Notes under the pieces: generated by a model
Seen by the model: only the letters and a program-made list of their open reading frames with translations
Told to the model about the DNA's origin: nothing
Database searches by the model: none
Shown here: positions 21,730 to 33,047 of the stretch, piece by piece
How positions within the stretch are numbered: position 1 is the first letter of the stretch
Layout of the letters: each line of letters begins with the position of its first letter
NCBI GenBank assembly: GCA_963573305.1
Contig: OY754335.1
Location: 19,073,501 to 19,137,500, forward strand
DNA length: 64,000 nucleotides
Reading direction: 5' to 3'
Source: Pyrrhosoma nymphula
Taxonomy: Eukaryota; Arthropoda; Insecta; Odonata; Coenagrionidae
Made by a program: the position numbers and the translations under genes

Positions 21730-22220
21730 ATTTTATTAATCTCCTTCATTATGCCCTATCCTTACAAACCACTTCCGCTTCTCTTGCACTCATGCATTAC
21801 TTCATGCACGCTCTCCTATTCTTAAGACTCCTAATATTCCCCTTCTTTAAGGCTATTTTACACGAGGCACCTTGTTGCACAATTTGAAGTTGCACTTTGT
21901 TTTAGCAATGCAAGAATGCAGGCTCGGAATTAGAGTATGTGCTATTTTTTCATCTCTCGTTTATGCATTTGAGCATGAATTCTAGCAAATCGCCACTTTG
22001 CACGACGCAACTTTCAATGCGCATCAATACGTACATCAGATTGTGCAATAAATTATCTCTTGTGAAACTGCCTTTAGACTCTCTTCTACCACATTCACCC
22101 ATGATTTTTCTGTCTATCTCTTCCTTTCACACCGTAAACTCTACTACCAGACTGTATATATTTTTCGTTATTCAACTCTCTTCTTTCCGCATGACGAAGC
22201 CAACGAAGTACATACATTCC
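21730..22220 (-). pseudogene. LINE C-terminal/3' remnant interrupted by MITE A
   Basis: The DNA on both sides of the MITE ('ctctcctattcttaagactc' before, 'caccacattcacccatgatt' type sequence after) lines up with an uninterrupted copy at about 49780-50030. The minus-strand reading of that copy has 'ERMNEGRILKRIYERPSRP' and 'RKSWVNV', typical of the very end of LINE polyproteins. Here the homologous reading is more decayed. Confidence 0.5.
21846..22077. mobile_element. MITE family A, copy 2
   Basis: Ends 'tttaaggctattttacacga' and 'ctcttgtgaaactgccttta' are inverted repeats of the family A type. Interior landmarks match copy 1 in reverse orientation. An empty-site relative exists at 49.86-49.90 kb. 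Confidence 0.75.
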
Positions 22221-22374
22221 TTTAAAACACACTCAAATCACCACTCAAAAAAACGTTATGAAACGTTAATGAGGTCATGGGTATTTTTTTTATATTAAAG
22301 TTAAATCTTTTAGAAAGGGATTTTTTTATATTGTTTCAGTAACGTTTATGGATGTACAACATTTTTGCTCGTCA

Positions 22375-22440
22375 TATTCATCTACATTTTATTGATACCC
22401 TGCAAGGCAAATCAAGGTTATGTGGCAGGGGGGGAGTTCT
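22375..22440 (-). repeat. CR1-like 3' hairpin region
   Basis: CCCTGC (22398-22403) and GCAGGG (22425-22430) form a stem around 'aaggcaaatcaaggttatgtg'. The upstream 'catctacattt' and downstream G-run match the LINE 3' end at 25.6 kb in reverse orientation. No RT sequence is attached. Confidence 0.6.
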
Positions 22441-23309
22441 CATCAACATGCTCTACACCATATTCTATAAATGTTATTGAAAAAGCGAGTATAAATTCAC
22501 TATCAAGTACCAGCACATATGTCCCATGGGTAATATTCACCAACATGCACTGCACAACATACAACTGATGTTATAAAAACTATGAGCATTAATGAATGCC
22601 TTTGGCAATAGCATGAATTCAGAGATACAGGAATCATCCAGGAAGCTTTAAAAGTGTGCTTGTTATGCTACTTAGCAAATTAATTCAAAAGCATCAGAGA
22701 AGAAATATAAAATAGCTATACTACCGTTCGAAAAACCTAATTATAAAGTCTCAATAGCAACTCTGTCTAATTCTTGTCTTCAGTCTAATTCCCCAAGTTT
22801 ATTCCAATGATCTAATCTACCACCGTATGTCGGGTTTCGTAAAATATTTTTGATATCATCAGAAAATAGATCGGCTGGGAACTTTGCTAAAAGATTAAGT
22901 TTTAACCGACGCAACAGTTTGATAGCGATTCCCTCTCCAACTGTTACATTAGGCATTTTTGCATTTAGTGGAAATGGAGGGATGGCTAATCAGAAAAATA
23001 GGAAGGAGGTGCCAAAATTGACTGCAGGACATGGTAAGCGGTAACCACTACGTATTGAATATAGGGGAGAATTTTAGGAGCTCAGAGAGGAAAAGAATGG
23101 GAATATTCCGCGGTATGAAGGGAAACAAAACATAAGAGAGATTGGATATCCATCTAATATTGGAAAAAAAACTATAGGTAAGTTTTGTGAATGATACGAT
23201 ATGGGAGACTCCTCGATAAAGTGGGGAAAATATGAAAGAGTATTGGCGCTAACTTTGTGGAAATGATAAAAATTCATCTTCAAGACATAGAAATACTGGT
23301 AAAATTTCT
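22441..23309. other. no recognised feature
   Basis: Spacer without supported coding content or repeat ends. Confidence 0.4.
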
Positions 23310-23400
23310 ACGTTTTTATTGACTACTAGCCAAGGTTTCGGTACGTAATGCAATCATCAGGGTGATATTGAAACCTTTGCCGGTGGTCAATAAAGGTTTG
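23310..23400 (-). other. hammerhead-like motif in a short inverted repeat
   Basis: Minus strand 23360-23335 reads CTGATGATTGCATTACGTAC then CGAAACC. This is flanked by inverted segments 'ttattgactactagccaagg' and 'cctttgccggtggtcaataa', which would close the outer stems. It resembles the 56.5 kb motif downstream of a Penelope remnant. Confidence 0.55.
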
Positions 23401-23423
23401 GAAATTTTAGAAGTATTTCTCTG

Positions 23424-23589
23424 TAATGAAAAGTAAAGAAAACTTTGTAATATTACATAAATATTTAATGTACGACCTAGGTTTTGATGTGGCACGTCAT
23501 CATCAGGTAATGACGACGAGCGACGTTGAAACCTAGGTCGTACATTAAATATTTATGTAATATTACGAAGTTTTCTTTACTTTTCATTA
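23424..23589. repeat. near-perfect palindrome with 61-base arms
   Basis: 23424-23484 and 23529-23589 are inverted copies with about one mismatch ('aatatttaatgtacgaccta' in the left arm). The loop contains, on the minus strand, CTGATGATGACGTGCC and then AAAAC, a degenerate hammerhead-like core. It adjoins the 23.3 kb motif. Confidence 0.8.
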
Positions 23590-24239
23590 TGTTAAGTCGA
23601 TTCTATGAAGTCACGCCCGAGACAACGAAGTATTTCTCTGTCTTGAAGATGGAAAAAATAGTCGACATTGTCCTTAGGGCTACCATGCATTTAGTATGGT
23701 ACAAATGATGAAGATATTTTAATTAAAATTCTGTCCCACGTTGTGGACTATCGGCAGATTGTGAAGATGAAGTCCGAAATCTCGAGTTCTCCCGTTCGGT
23801 GTGTTTGTGTGATGTGGGCGCAGATATCCCGACGGAGTCTCGCCCCCCACGGTTCTAGATCCAGCTCACAATCCTCCCGAGACGATGGGGGTGGGGGAGA
23901 GACTTGCAGAAGTAAGTTCGGGCCGCTCGCGTAACCTTAATCTTGACCAAGCACTGCGTCGCCAAGAGCCGAGCCCGTTACTGCGTCTCAGCTCCCTTCG
24001 TCCGCTCACTTAGGCCGTGTCCCAATTTAGACATAACACCCCCAGTGTTGGTATATCTATATAACACGAGGTAGGTCGGTAGAATTACAAAATGGTTATT
24101 TCGTACCTCGGACAGCCCAAAATATATTGATAAATAAAACAAATGTAAATTATAAAATTATTGTTTTTATTTCATCTGGATATGTAGGTTCATTAATTAA
24201 TTAAATTACCTAATTAATTGATTCAATTATGTGCACTGG
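23590..24239. other. spacer with a CpG-rich patch
   Basis: The block at 23745-24010 is GC- and CpG-richer than its surroundings. No exon, promoter element or domain can be supported from it. Confidence 0.35.
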
Positions 24240-24400
24240 CAGATCACGCAATCAAAAATAACCACATTTTATTTCAAACTCACAAAAATAATAGATTTAG
24301 AACCTATCCTACCAGAAAGATTATTTAAATAAATGGTGCACATCACTAAAAACATCCTGCAATGAAAAAACAGACATCGCCAAATTAGGTAAAATGTATT
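24240..24400 (+). pseudogene. Penelope-like GIY-YIG remnant
   Basis: Across one frameshift and two stops the plus strand reads 'ADHAIKNNHILFQTHK', 'IIDLEPILPERLFK', 'MVHITKNILQ' and 'KNRHRQI'. The same order (HA-NxH-F, D-EP-L-RLFKEM, NKRTDI) is present on the minus strand at 35.6 kb and the plus strand at 56.4 kb. This is the C-terminal half of the Penelope endonuclease. It lies 20 bases before a fold-back repeat with a hammerhead-like core. Confidence 0.65.
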
Positions 24401-24420
24401 ATAATTTCATATGTTTTATC

Positions 24421-24716
24421 GATACTTTTTAACGTAATTATGTACCAAACTTGTAAACCTGGTTGAAATGTTGTACAGTACGGAATGTTAATTTTTAATG
24501 TAGCCCTGAAAAAGCATACGTAAAAATGTAATTATTATTTTTTCTTCTTTCAGGAGATATGGGTCTATTAATTTGTAAATTATTTATTCTCATTGCTTAC
24601 GTTTCGCATTTTTATGCATGTTTCTTCAAGGCTACAATGAAAATTATTGAGCGTATTGTACATCAATTGAATATGGTTTACAATTTTGGTACATAGTTAT
24701 GTTAAAAAGGATGTAT
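24421..24716. repeat. fold-back inverted repeat downstream of the Penelope remnant
   Basis: The left arm starts 'gatactttttaacgtaatta' 'tgtacc'; the right arm ends 'ggtacatagttatgttaaaa' and is its inverted copy; arms are about 120 bases. The right arm on the minus strand (24630-24601) reads CTTGAAGAAACATGCATAAA then AATGCGAAACG, a variant hammerhead-like core. Confidence 0.7.
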
Positions 24717-25195
24717 ACATATAATTTTTCAAGTTTTAAGGCGCGATCCTCCCGGTATTTATAACCTTACGTCAGGTATCATACGACATCATTCACGATA
24801 ATTAGGATGGTTTCCTAAATTGTTACTTGTTCTATTGTTAAATACATAAAGTCTATGTTTTTCTATTTATGTTATATTGAACATACATTTGTGTCAATTG
24901 CAATGCCTATAAATATATTTATAAGTTGTTAAATAGAATGCTGTTGAGCACAGCGTAAGTAATGGATGGCAACCCCAATACAGGTTTCTTCAGGGGTGCC
25001 TAATTTCACTAAAATAACTTTTTAATGGATATATTGTACAATTTGGTGTGTGAAATAAAATATTATCATTATAGAGTGGAACGGGCAATAGAAGGCAGCA
25101 TGATGTGGAGTGGGTTAATGCGTATAAATTGGGCATAAACATTTTGGGCACTTTTGGGCAGTGGGCATTTATAAAATGAGAAAATGCACAGAATG
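24717..25195. other. no recognised gene; possible LINE tail near 25050
   Basis: 'gaaataaaatattatcatta' at 25050-25070 could be a simple LINE tail, but nothing coding precedes it that I recognise. Confidence 0.3.
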
Positions 25196-25582
25196 GACAG
25201 TACATACGTCCGGCCACACCTTGAATATGCAGCGAGCATATGGGATCCGGTGCAGAATGACTTAATCCGGGAACTTAATAAAATACAAAGGAAAGCTGCG
25301 CGATTCGTCAAAAACTGCTACGGGCGTACAGACAGCGTTACACAGATGTTAAACGAATTAGGCTGGGAGCCGTTAGAGACTCGGAGGCTGCGCGCTAGAC
25401 TTAGATTGCTTGAGCAATTGAGGATAGATATTTTTAAGAGCGACACGGAGAACATCATATTAGAACCCCACTATATTTCCAGGTGCGACAGAAACGATAA
25501 ATTAAGAGAGATATTTTGCCGAACGGATAGGTATGGGAATTTGTTTTTCCCCCGAACAATAAGGGACTTCAATAAATGCTAG
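25196..25582 (+). pseudogene. CR1-like LINE reverse transcriptase, C-terminal 130 codons
   Basis: The frame reads 'STYVRPHLEYAASIWDP', 'LNKIQRKAARFVKNCYGR', 'LNELGWEPLETRRLRARL' and ends 'NLFFPRTIRDFNKC' at a TAG. This is the conserved region after the RT domain of CR1/L2-like elements. The frame is intact to its stop, but the endonuclease and RT core are missing: a typical 5'-truncated insertion. It is the best-preserved copy of a family with other pieces at 2.7, 53.2 and 58.5 kb, and it is followed by a complete 3' untranslated region. Confidence 0.85.
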
Positions 25583-25700
25583 GCGTAATTTCATTAGAGA
25601 GTTTCCTTTTTATATGTAAACGGCTGGTGTCCTAACACCCCCCGCCACACGCCTACTGAGGCGGCTTGCGGGGTAGTATGTAGATGCAGATACGTATGCG
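25583..25700 (+). repeat. 3' untranslated region of the CR1-like LINE with conserved hairpin
   Basis: Follows the RT stop directly. CCCCGC (25640-25645) pairs with GCGGGG (25668-25673), and inside that CGCC pairs with GGCG, giving a two-part hairpin. The unit ends 'gtagtatgtagatgcagata'. The same hairpin, with changed pairs, occurs without RT at 22.4, 46.7, 49.2 and 56.1 kb. In LINEs of this type the RT recognises such 3' structures; that role is inferred here. Confidence 0.7.
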
Positions 25701-25875
25701 AATAAAAAAATCCCGCGTGATAGTAAATTTAAGAATGTAGTCGTGCATAACACAAGATTTAGATGGAAATTATTGGTGCAGCGATCATGTTTTAACAAAA
25801 CTGTTCAAAACGGTACACTAGGTGATGAGGTATTTGAAAGGAAGTAGCGTGACCACGAAAGAGAAGGTATGCAAT

Positions 25876-26035
25876 AGTGCGTCCAACTCTTAAATACTTG
25901 GCTACGGCTTGGTACACGCACTAAAAATGCCATATTAAGAGACCGGAGAAAGTCCAAAGAAAAGCAGAGATATTTTTAATAGGTTTGAGAGGATATTCAT
26001 CGCGATGAAAATGTTGATAGATTGAACTTTGGGTT
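25876..26035 (+). pseudogene. older LINE remnant, 5' side of a split copy
   Basis: Reads 'VRPTLKYLATAWYTH', a stop, then 'KVQRKAEIFLIG', equivalent to the YVRPHLEYAASIWDP / KIQRKAARFV region of CR1-like RTs. It stops exactly where the (ATTT)n tail of the antisense LINE begins. Confidence 0.6.
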
Positions 26036-26328
26036 TTTATTTATTTATTTATTTATTTATTTCATTTTAAGTTCACCCAACACGAAACACAATAACAGGG
26101 TAAACTATTTTCACAGTTAATCATAATAACAAAATAATACAAAAGAACTTAATACAATAATGATACGAATAATTAACAAAACAGTCTAGGCTGGCTGAAC
26201 TTTTCATTCAAAATTCTGAACAAATTTATAATGTCGATAGCATCGACGAGATCTGTCCGCGAAACATTTCCTTAGTTAGATTTATATTTAACTCATTTGA
26301 AAGTGTGTTGAATGAGATACATAACCTA

Positions 26329-28410
26329 TTAATAGGTGCATTCATACAATAATTTGTGTTCACACTTCTTATGTAGAATGTCCTTTTTAGCCTTACTTTT
26401 TTTTTTTGGGACTAAAAAGTTCAATTTCCCCACCAATTCAATACAATTACCTTTATTAATTACATCGTGTAGAAAGAGTAAATCATTTATGACTCTTCTA
26501 TTACTCAATGTTTCCAATTTAAATTCATTTAACATAACTTTGTACTCCACATGATTTTCAAAAACAGGATAAACATTGTAACGTAAATAATACATTAACC
26601 TTAAAAATCTTTTTTGGACTCTCTCTATCATCACATCATACTTCATTATATGTGGGTTCCAAATCACTGAGCAATATTCCACCTTGTTTCTTACATATGA
26701 AAAGTACAGAATTTTCAACACTTTTTCATCCAAAAAATATTTAGAGATACAATACAAAAATCCAAGTAATTTATAAGCAGACATGGTGATGGATAAAATA
26801 TGGTTACTAAAAGTCATGTTGGAGTCGAAATTAACACCAAGATCTTTCACTTCAGTTTTTCTTAATATAGTTTGCTCCTTCATCACATAGTTATATTGAA
26901 ATACATTTTTACTTCGTGTATAGGATACGACTGAACATTTGTCAATATTAAAATAAAGAAGATTTCTCTCTGACCACAAAATTAAATTATCAACATCCAT
27001 TTGTACTAAAGAACAATCTCTCATATTTATTACATTAAGGTATATTTTAATATCATCCGCGAACATTAAACACTTCGTATTGCACAGGCACTGAGGTAAA
27101 TCATTAATAAATATAAGAAAAAGAAGTGGACCAAGATTTGAGCCTTGCGGTACTCCCGATAAGGCAGTGTACACATCGGATTTTGAATGCTTGTATATCA
27201 CGTACTGTTGTCTATCCTTTAGAAATGAACACAATAATCTATGCAGAGACCCAGAGATCCCCACAGCTTGAAGCTTCTTAATTAAAATTGAGTGATTTAC
27301 AGTATCGAATGCCTTCTTAAAATCGAAGTAAATTGTATCAATCTGATATCCTGCATCCATTCCAGTAATCACGTAATCTGTGAATACAGACAAGTTTGTA
27401 ACCACTTATCTATTAGCCATAAATCCATGTTGTACATCATTTATACGACTTTTTAACTGAAATTTAATATGGTTACAAATTATTGACTCAAATAACTTGG
27501 AAAAAATAGATAATATGGTCACTGGGCGGTAATTTTGAATGTCATCACGTTCTCCTTTTTTAAACACAGGACAAATCTTGGCCATTTTCCATTTACTTGG
27601 AAAGATACCATGTTTCAGCGACATATTAAATAGATGACATAAGGTAGGAGCTAAGATATCACTACACCCTTTTACTATATACGACGGTATATCATCAGGG
27701 CCAACAGATCTTTTTGTTTTGATACTTTTAATTGCATCTACCACTTCCTTCAATTCAATATTATCAAGAAATATGTTACTACTACAATCATTTCCAAAAT
27801 ATTCCTCTGGATATTGATCAACTGTGATAATGCTACTCTCAACTCCATAAACTGACATGAACTGATCTCGAAAGGCATTTGCAATTTCACACGGTGAATT
27901 TTCCTCATGTCCATTGCATTTCATTATTTCTGGTGTGCCCTTAACGGAGTTAATATTTTTAGCAAATTTCCAGAATCTTTGATAATTACCTTGGCATATA
28001 TCTTGTTTAATATTATCTAAGTATAAATTAAAACAATTATTAATACTCGTCCTAACTTCAAACCTAAGTTCATGATATTTCGTCTGATGATAAACTGACC
28101 CTTTTTTCTTCCACAATATCCGGTGTCTATCTTTTTTCTTAATTTTCTTAATTAAGTCATAGCTATACCAGAACGGGTACCTGTATCTAGATGATATACA
28201 CTTAGGTATTGCAACATCCATTGCTTCATATATATATTTATAGAATATTTCTAAACCTTTATCAACATCATTAATTAACATTATTTCAGTCCAATTTTTA
28301 CAGCATAGTTCGAGATAAAATTTTAAATAATCACCTCTTTTGAAATTATAAGAATTGCTTGAAATACAAGAAGATTTTTTTTGCGGTTTTACAAGAGTAG
28401 TGAAATTCAA
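26329..28410 (-). pseudogene. LINE reverse transcriptase with one in-frame stop
   Basis: The RT frame runs from about 28410 to 26329 with a single TAA at 27406-27408, right after 'NDVQHGFMANR'. Landmarks: 'KRSVGPDDIPSYIVKG' (fingers), 'WKMAKICPVFKKGERDDIQN' and 'YRPVTILSIFSKLFE', 'DFKKAFDTVNHSIL' with the first catalytic Asp, 'SGVPQGSNLGPLLF', 'LMFADDIKIYL' (FADD box, plus-strand 27052-27063) with the two other catalytic Asp, then 'KDLGVNFDSNMTFSNHI' and the basic C-terminus. All core residues are present. The stop would end translation before the active site, so the copy should be inactive. Confidence 0.9.
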
Positions 28411-28999
28411 TAGCAGGGTGGTGAGGGTCCTCTTTTAACAATGATATATTGCTATTACAGCGTTGAACAGTGAACTCAACATTTGTTAGAACTAAATCTA
28501 GCATTTTACCATATTGATTCACGGTGGTATTTTTCTGCTTTAGACCCATAATGTTTGCAAACATTCCAAGTTCTGTGCTAATCACTTCATTTACTGGAGC
28601 CAATGACATAAACTTGGGACAGTTGAAATCACCCAATATAATTATTTCCTTATTCATTAAACCACTATGGATCACTTTGTCGAAGAAATTTGAATAATCG
28701 ACAACACAAGAATCAGGAGGAAAATATACGACACACAAATATATCCACTTGTTACCATTAACAAGTATCTTAAGCCAGATGTTTTCATCCATAGTTTCCA
28801 ATTCAAGCAGCCTTACCGATGAGTACACATCCTTCACTAACACCATCACACCACCACCAATCTTTTTCCCAGTCAATGCAATGTTCCTATCTTTCCTGAA
28901 TATTTTGTACCGACCATTTACACACACTTCAGCATCACAAACACAGTTAGATAACCAAGTTTCACTTAAACATATAATATCGAAATCATTTTCGAGCAA
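28346..28999 (-). pseudogene. LINE apurinic-type endonuclease domain
   Basis: An exonuclease-endonuclease-phosphatase fold domain of about 215 residues, which in LINEs nicks target DNA to prime reverse transcription. Visible in order: 'DFDIICLSETWL' with the catalytic Glu at residue 15 or so; 'IGGGVMVLVK'; 'VVYFPPDS'; 'ILGDFNCP' with the Asp-Asn pair; 'MLDLVLTN'; and 'DPHHPAIEF' with the terminal His. The N-terminal Asn motif (N-x-R-S type) is missing. At the C-terminal end the frame shifts at a run of eight A (near 28390) into the RT frame, so the two domains are no longer joined. Upstream sequence does not continue the domain. Confidence 0.85.
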
Positions 29000-29109
29000 G
29001 GATAGAGATAAGGGTTGAGAGAGTTAACAACGTAGGAGGAAAAGGAGTCGACTATGTGGAGTGTATAAAATAATACATATGAAACAGCTTCGGGTGAAGG
29101 GTTCGCAAG

Positions 29110-29300
29110 GTGGCTGCAGAACCGAATTTCAAGAAGAACGACTACAACCATAAAGTGAAATTAATATGACAAAGTATGAAAGAAATTTCTTGAAAAATTC
29201 TCATTTCCTATCAGAAAAATCGTAGAATGGAGCCAACTACCTGTAGAACTATATAGGCCATTTTCAAACAGTTAAAGAGCCTTTTTAGACTTTATGTAAC
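29110..29300 (+). pseudogene. older LINE remnant, 3' side of a split copy
   Basis: The plus strand reads 'FSFPIRKIVEWSQLPVELYR', the terminal motif of CR1-like RTs (compare FFPRTIRDFNKC at 25.57 kb), followed by 'PFSNS' and a stop. It probably continues the piece at 25876-26035, the two being separated by the 3 kb antisense LINE. The region 29004-29110 is too decayed to align by eye. Confidence 0.5.
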
Positions 29301-32300
29301 AATTTAACTACTCAAAAAGTTTGATAATTAAAATATATCATCATGCGCAGTAAATGTTTCATTAGCATTTTTGTTCTATTTTACCGAAGCTAATTCAAGG
29401 TGTATACTTATTCGCATCTAAATACTACGTATAGTATTTTAACACTTTTCAAATTGATCATTTGTCTTCTGGCACATATTTTTCCTAATAAATATGTAGT
29501 CGAAGATGTTATACAAATCATCGTGTTTGTAATCTTCTTGACTTGCTATTATTCTTATTTCGTACTTCCCTTCATCAATGTGGTATTCGACATTCGGTAC
29601 TTGCCTGTGTGTGAAGGCTTGATTTCGCTTTTCATGGTCGTCACGCAAGGGGCTTTGATACCAGGCGGTCGCGTATTTTATTCTGCCTTCAAAAAAAACT
29701 TTGAGCGACGCTTCTGAATTTGCAACACAAATGAATACTATCATAATTCATTAATTTATTGTCTTACAAGAAGCTCCAGAGAAAACTTGAGGACAACAAA
29801 TCAATCGGATAACAATATATTTATTTGGCATCATGAGAATTCTTCATCGATGTTTTTTAACTTCAATACGGCCAGATAATTAGCATGTAGGTAAATTCAA
29901 ATTCAACCAAATACATTATAACAAATTAGTCATTTAACACACAAATGTTTAAATAATAAATTCACGCAAAACCCCGCCCTTAAAAACTTTCCCTAGTCCA
30001 GGGAGCTAAGTTAAAAAGGGAACATAAAGTCTTAAAAATAAGACTGTAACAAAATCTGTAGCTGTAGCCACATGAAAAGTCGCGGCCATGCCCATCATAG
30101 AAGTGCTAGACGCCATAATTAATTAGTACAATTTCTTCGGCCAGCACGGTTGTATTAGCTAGCCATTGTGTCAGTAACTTAGGGACTGACTCTACGGATT
30201 TCTACTGACTTGTTAGTGCTGAGAAGGCCTTTTCATGATAGAGACCGTCTTCATGTTGCAAAGTTTGTCCAAATGTTGAGGACGTGGCATCTCTTCCTGA
30301 AGTTGGCGTCGAGTATCGTAGGCATATGTAGGTATGTACCTACAAAAAAATTACAATTAAATTAAAGAGAGATTGTAAACGAATAAAACACTATGATAGT
30401 AAATTCAAGATTTCCTTTTTGTAATTTAAAACAGATATATAAAAATAATGTTCGTATTGTTGGAATTATAATCGAAGAGGGTAGTGACATAAATTATTGA
30501 AAAGTAAAACTCACATTTTAGAAAAAAGAAACTCCTTTGCTTATTATCTTACTGACCAGCTAGATACATTGAAACTAAGCACAACGGTCAAATCTAAATT
30601 GGGTACGTTTATCTCATTTGTGATTAGTTTTTTCTATAACTGAAAGAATCATCCTGTTGAAATAATTAAAAATAGTTTGTACCTGCATCAGTAATATGTG
30701 ACTTGTTGAGAGTGAAATACTTGAACAATATTTGCCTTTTAGTATTTTTATCACACAATTCTGAACTTGGCACTTAACAACTTATTAAAATCTCTACTTC
30801 TATGTTTAAGGTCACCAGATTTCTGATCCGCTTAAATTGGACAAACTTTTGTTTCTCCTGGAGGACATGCAATTCTCCATTCATGTTTCCCTAATCAAGT
30901 GAGGTGTGTAAAACTTGCCACTCTTGCGTCGCTCATGACTCACTTAATCCTCCGGGCTTGAAGGGTTTAACTGAACCTCAATTGCTGCAACTCCCTTCAC
31001 AGCTTACGGTATCATAAGGCAGAAAGGAATTGGCAGAGCATGCATTAAGTCAATGGAATGATAAAAGAAAACAAATATTAAGGGAAAATATTATTCCACA
31101 TTTAGTTAAATGAAAAATATTTTTCGAATCCACATTTAAAGTGGACTTTCATTTGATGGAAATAGAAATTTTGAGGCCAGTACAAATTAGTATCTTTGCT
31201 TAGTCTTTCGGGACACCGGGACCTATAGGTACTCTAAAACTGTTTTGTCACGGCAAAACTGGTACTGATTGATACGACAACTATTAGTACAGCTGAACGT
31301 GGATTGGAATTCGTGGTTTAGCGGCGCTTGTGTCCACTCTTAATCCACATCATGAGGGGGATGGAGGTTGAGAGAGAGAAATGAGTTGAGAAACATTCAC
31401 GGAACTCGGAAACGGACGGTTCGACTTGAAAATAAAATATATGGTGGTTCCACCGCAACTGTATGAGTCAAAACAAATACTAAATTCCACCTCTTTGCTT
31501 ATTTGTTTCAAAATCCAGCTTTCGGTCAATACATGCATTACCTATTGAAAACCAAAGTTAAAATAGAAAATATGCATATTATTCCGTGAATATATATTTT
31601 AATGAGCCCTTATGTCCAGCCATAGGAAGGACTGCAGCGCCATTTCTATGGAATTTGACTTCAATTATCGGAGTATCTCACCAATAGCTCACAAATTAGG
31701 CGGTAATGTGCCTGTTTTTATTTTTCTTAAATTTCTCGGGAGTTTTCCCTTCTTACAAACAGTTTTCCGCAAAAATGGCATTTATATTACATGGAAAAAT
31801 ACTATTTCTCCCCGTGTTTCTACCGTTCACCCAATTAACACAATGTAACTTCAAGTTTTATATACGGAAAAAATAGCATAGAATGATAATATTTTGTTGT
31901 TCATATCAGGTAGAGGACAAGTTTTTCTAATAAAAGCCAGATTACGAATACAATGGCATTAAAGTCATTTTGCGGTGGAGCCACCCTAAAAAAAACGAAG
32001 AGAAAATGGATCAGTGGAGCGAGGGGCCGCATTAGCGTCGTCTTTTTATGCAATGGACCACGCCGAAAAAGAAAATGAAAGGCGTTTACATGCACATTGT
32101 GATCGTGTACATATATATTTATGTCTACATGCTTATATATACATAGATGACGTGCGTGAGGTCACACACTCAACTCGTTCCGTAACAGAACTGCTTTCCC
32201 CTCACGACTCGAAATTTTTGGGTGAATTATCCCGCCCATTATGACTGTCTCTCGCTTCCATCTCTCCCTCTCTCTCTCCCCTCCATCCAAACTCACAATT

Positions 32301-32788
32301 CCCTTCGCACATGGGTGGGTTACTTCCCCCGGTTGAAAATCCGCCATCGATGGCTCGCGGGTTAGGGTTTAGTGGCCCGTGTACAGACTCACGTCATCAA
32401 AAATACATCGATCTCGTTGAGACGGATTGGAAAAATTGATTTCGTTTTTCCTCTTATTCCCCGAATCAGGTTCCCTGTAATTCGGTCGAAATACCGGCGG
32501 ACGCTCTAGTTTCACGGCTGCGAATCAGCATCTTGCCTCAACTGAAAGAGAGTATGCGCGGGGCGGAATGCCTTTTTATTCAGGATGTGTCCTTGATTGA
32601 TTGATTTCCTTTTTTGTTTGACCGCTGAAGTCACGTTTAGCAGTCACTTATCCCTCGCACAGATCCTCCTACTCCCTCGGTGGATATCGAGAGTTTCTGG
32701 CTGAAAATGTTCTTTTAGCTGATGGATGAACGATCTTCTGCGATGATAAAATCCACAGCTTCAGGCTCTGCTTTGTAGAAATGTTTAA
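29301..32788. other. 3.5 kb without supported features
   Basis: Open frames of about 100 codons overlap on both strands at 29400-29744; the minus-strand one contains 'EYHIDEGKYEIRIIASQEDY', which I cannot place. A pyrimidine-rich patch lies at 32240-32290. No promoter, RNA gene or repeat end is recognised. Confidence 0.4.
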
Positions 32789-33047
32789 TATTCATTATAA
32801 TACTTTTTAATAATCATTTTGTACTTTTCTATACTTTTATTTATTTTTTCAAACACACCACGCGTTTCACCAATTTTATGGCATCGTCAGGTGTAGTAGT
32901 TTGTATAAAAAAACAAACAAACATACAAAAAAACTGTTTGTTTGTCAAACTACTACACCTGACAATGCCATAAAATTGGTGAAACGCGTAGTGTATTTAA
33001 AAAAAATAAAAAGTGTAGAAAAGTACAAAACTTTATTATAAAGAATA
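32789..33047. repeat. fold-back inverted repeat, second member of the 18.6 kb family
   Basis: Arms 32789-32900 and 32945-33047 are inverted copies. Each holds the 'acacctgacratgccataaa' / 'attggtgaaacgcgt' motif of the 18.6 kb element, with a spacer of only about 45 bases of CAAA/TTTG repeats. One arm has CTGACAA instead of CTGACGA. Confidence 0.8.

Larger units (their letters stand above)
26036..29003 (-). mobile_element. 5'-truncated non-LTR retrotransposon (Jockey/CR1-type), nearly full coding region
   Basis: On the minus strand the element runs from the endonuclease domain through reverse transcriptase to a 3' untranslated region and a (TAAA)n tail (26036-26065 on the plus strand is a TTTA repeat). 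The first 30 or so residues of the endonuclease are missing, so 5' truncation lies near 29003. One frameshift at an A-tract near 28390 and one TAA stop at 27406-27408 break the coding region; otherwise it is well preserved and thus the youngest LINE in the window. It lies antisense within an older LINE remnant (25876-26035 and 29110-29300). Confidence 0.85.

Noticed and set aside
24540..24570. A 3' splice site (pyrimidine tract plus CAG at 'ttctttcaggagatatggg')
   Set aside because: It lies at the centre of a fold-back repeat and no exon-like frame follows.
26329..28999. A domesticated host reverse transcriptase
   Set aside because: 5' truncation, simple-repeat tail, frameshift and stop are all typical of an ordinary LINE insertion.
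29400..29744. Overlapping ~100-codon frames on both strands as a gene
   Set aside because: No recognised motif; cannot choose a strand.
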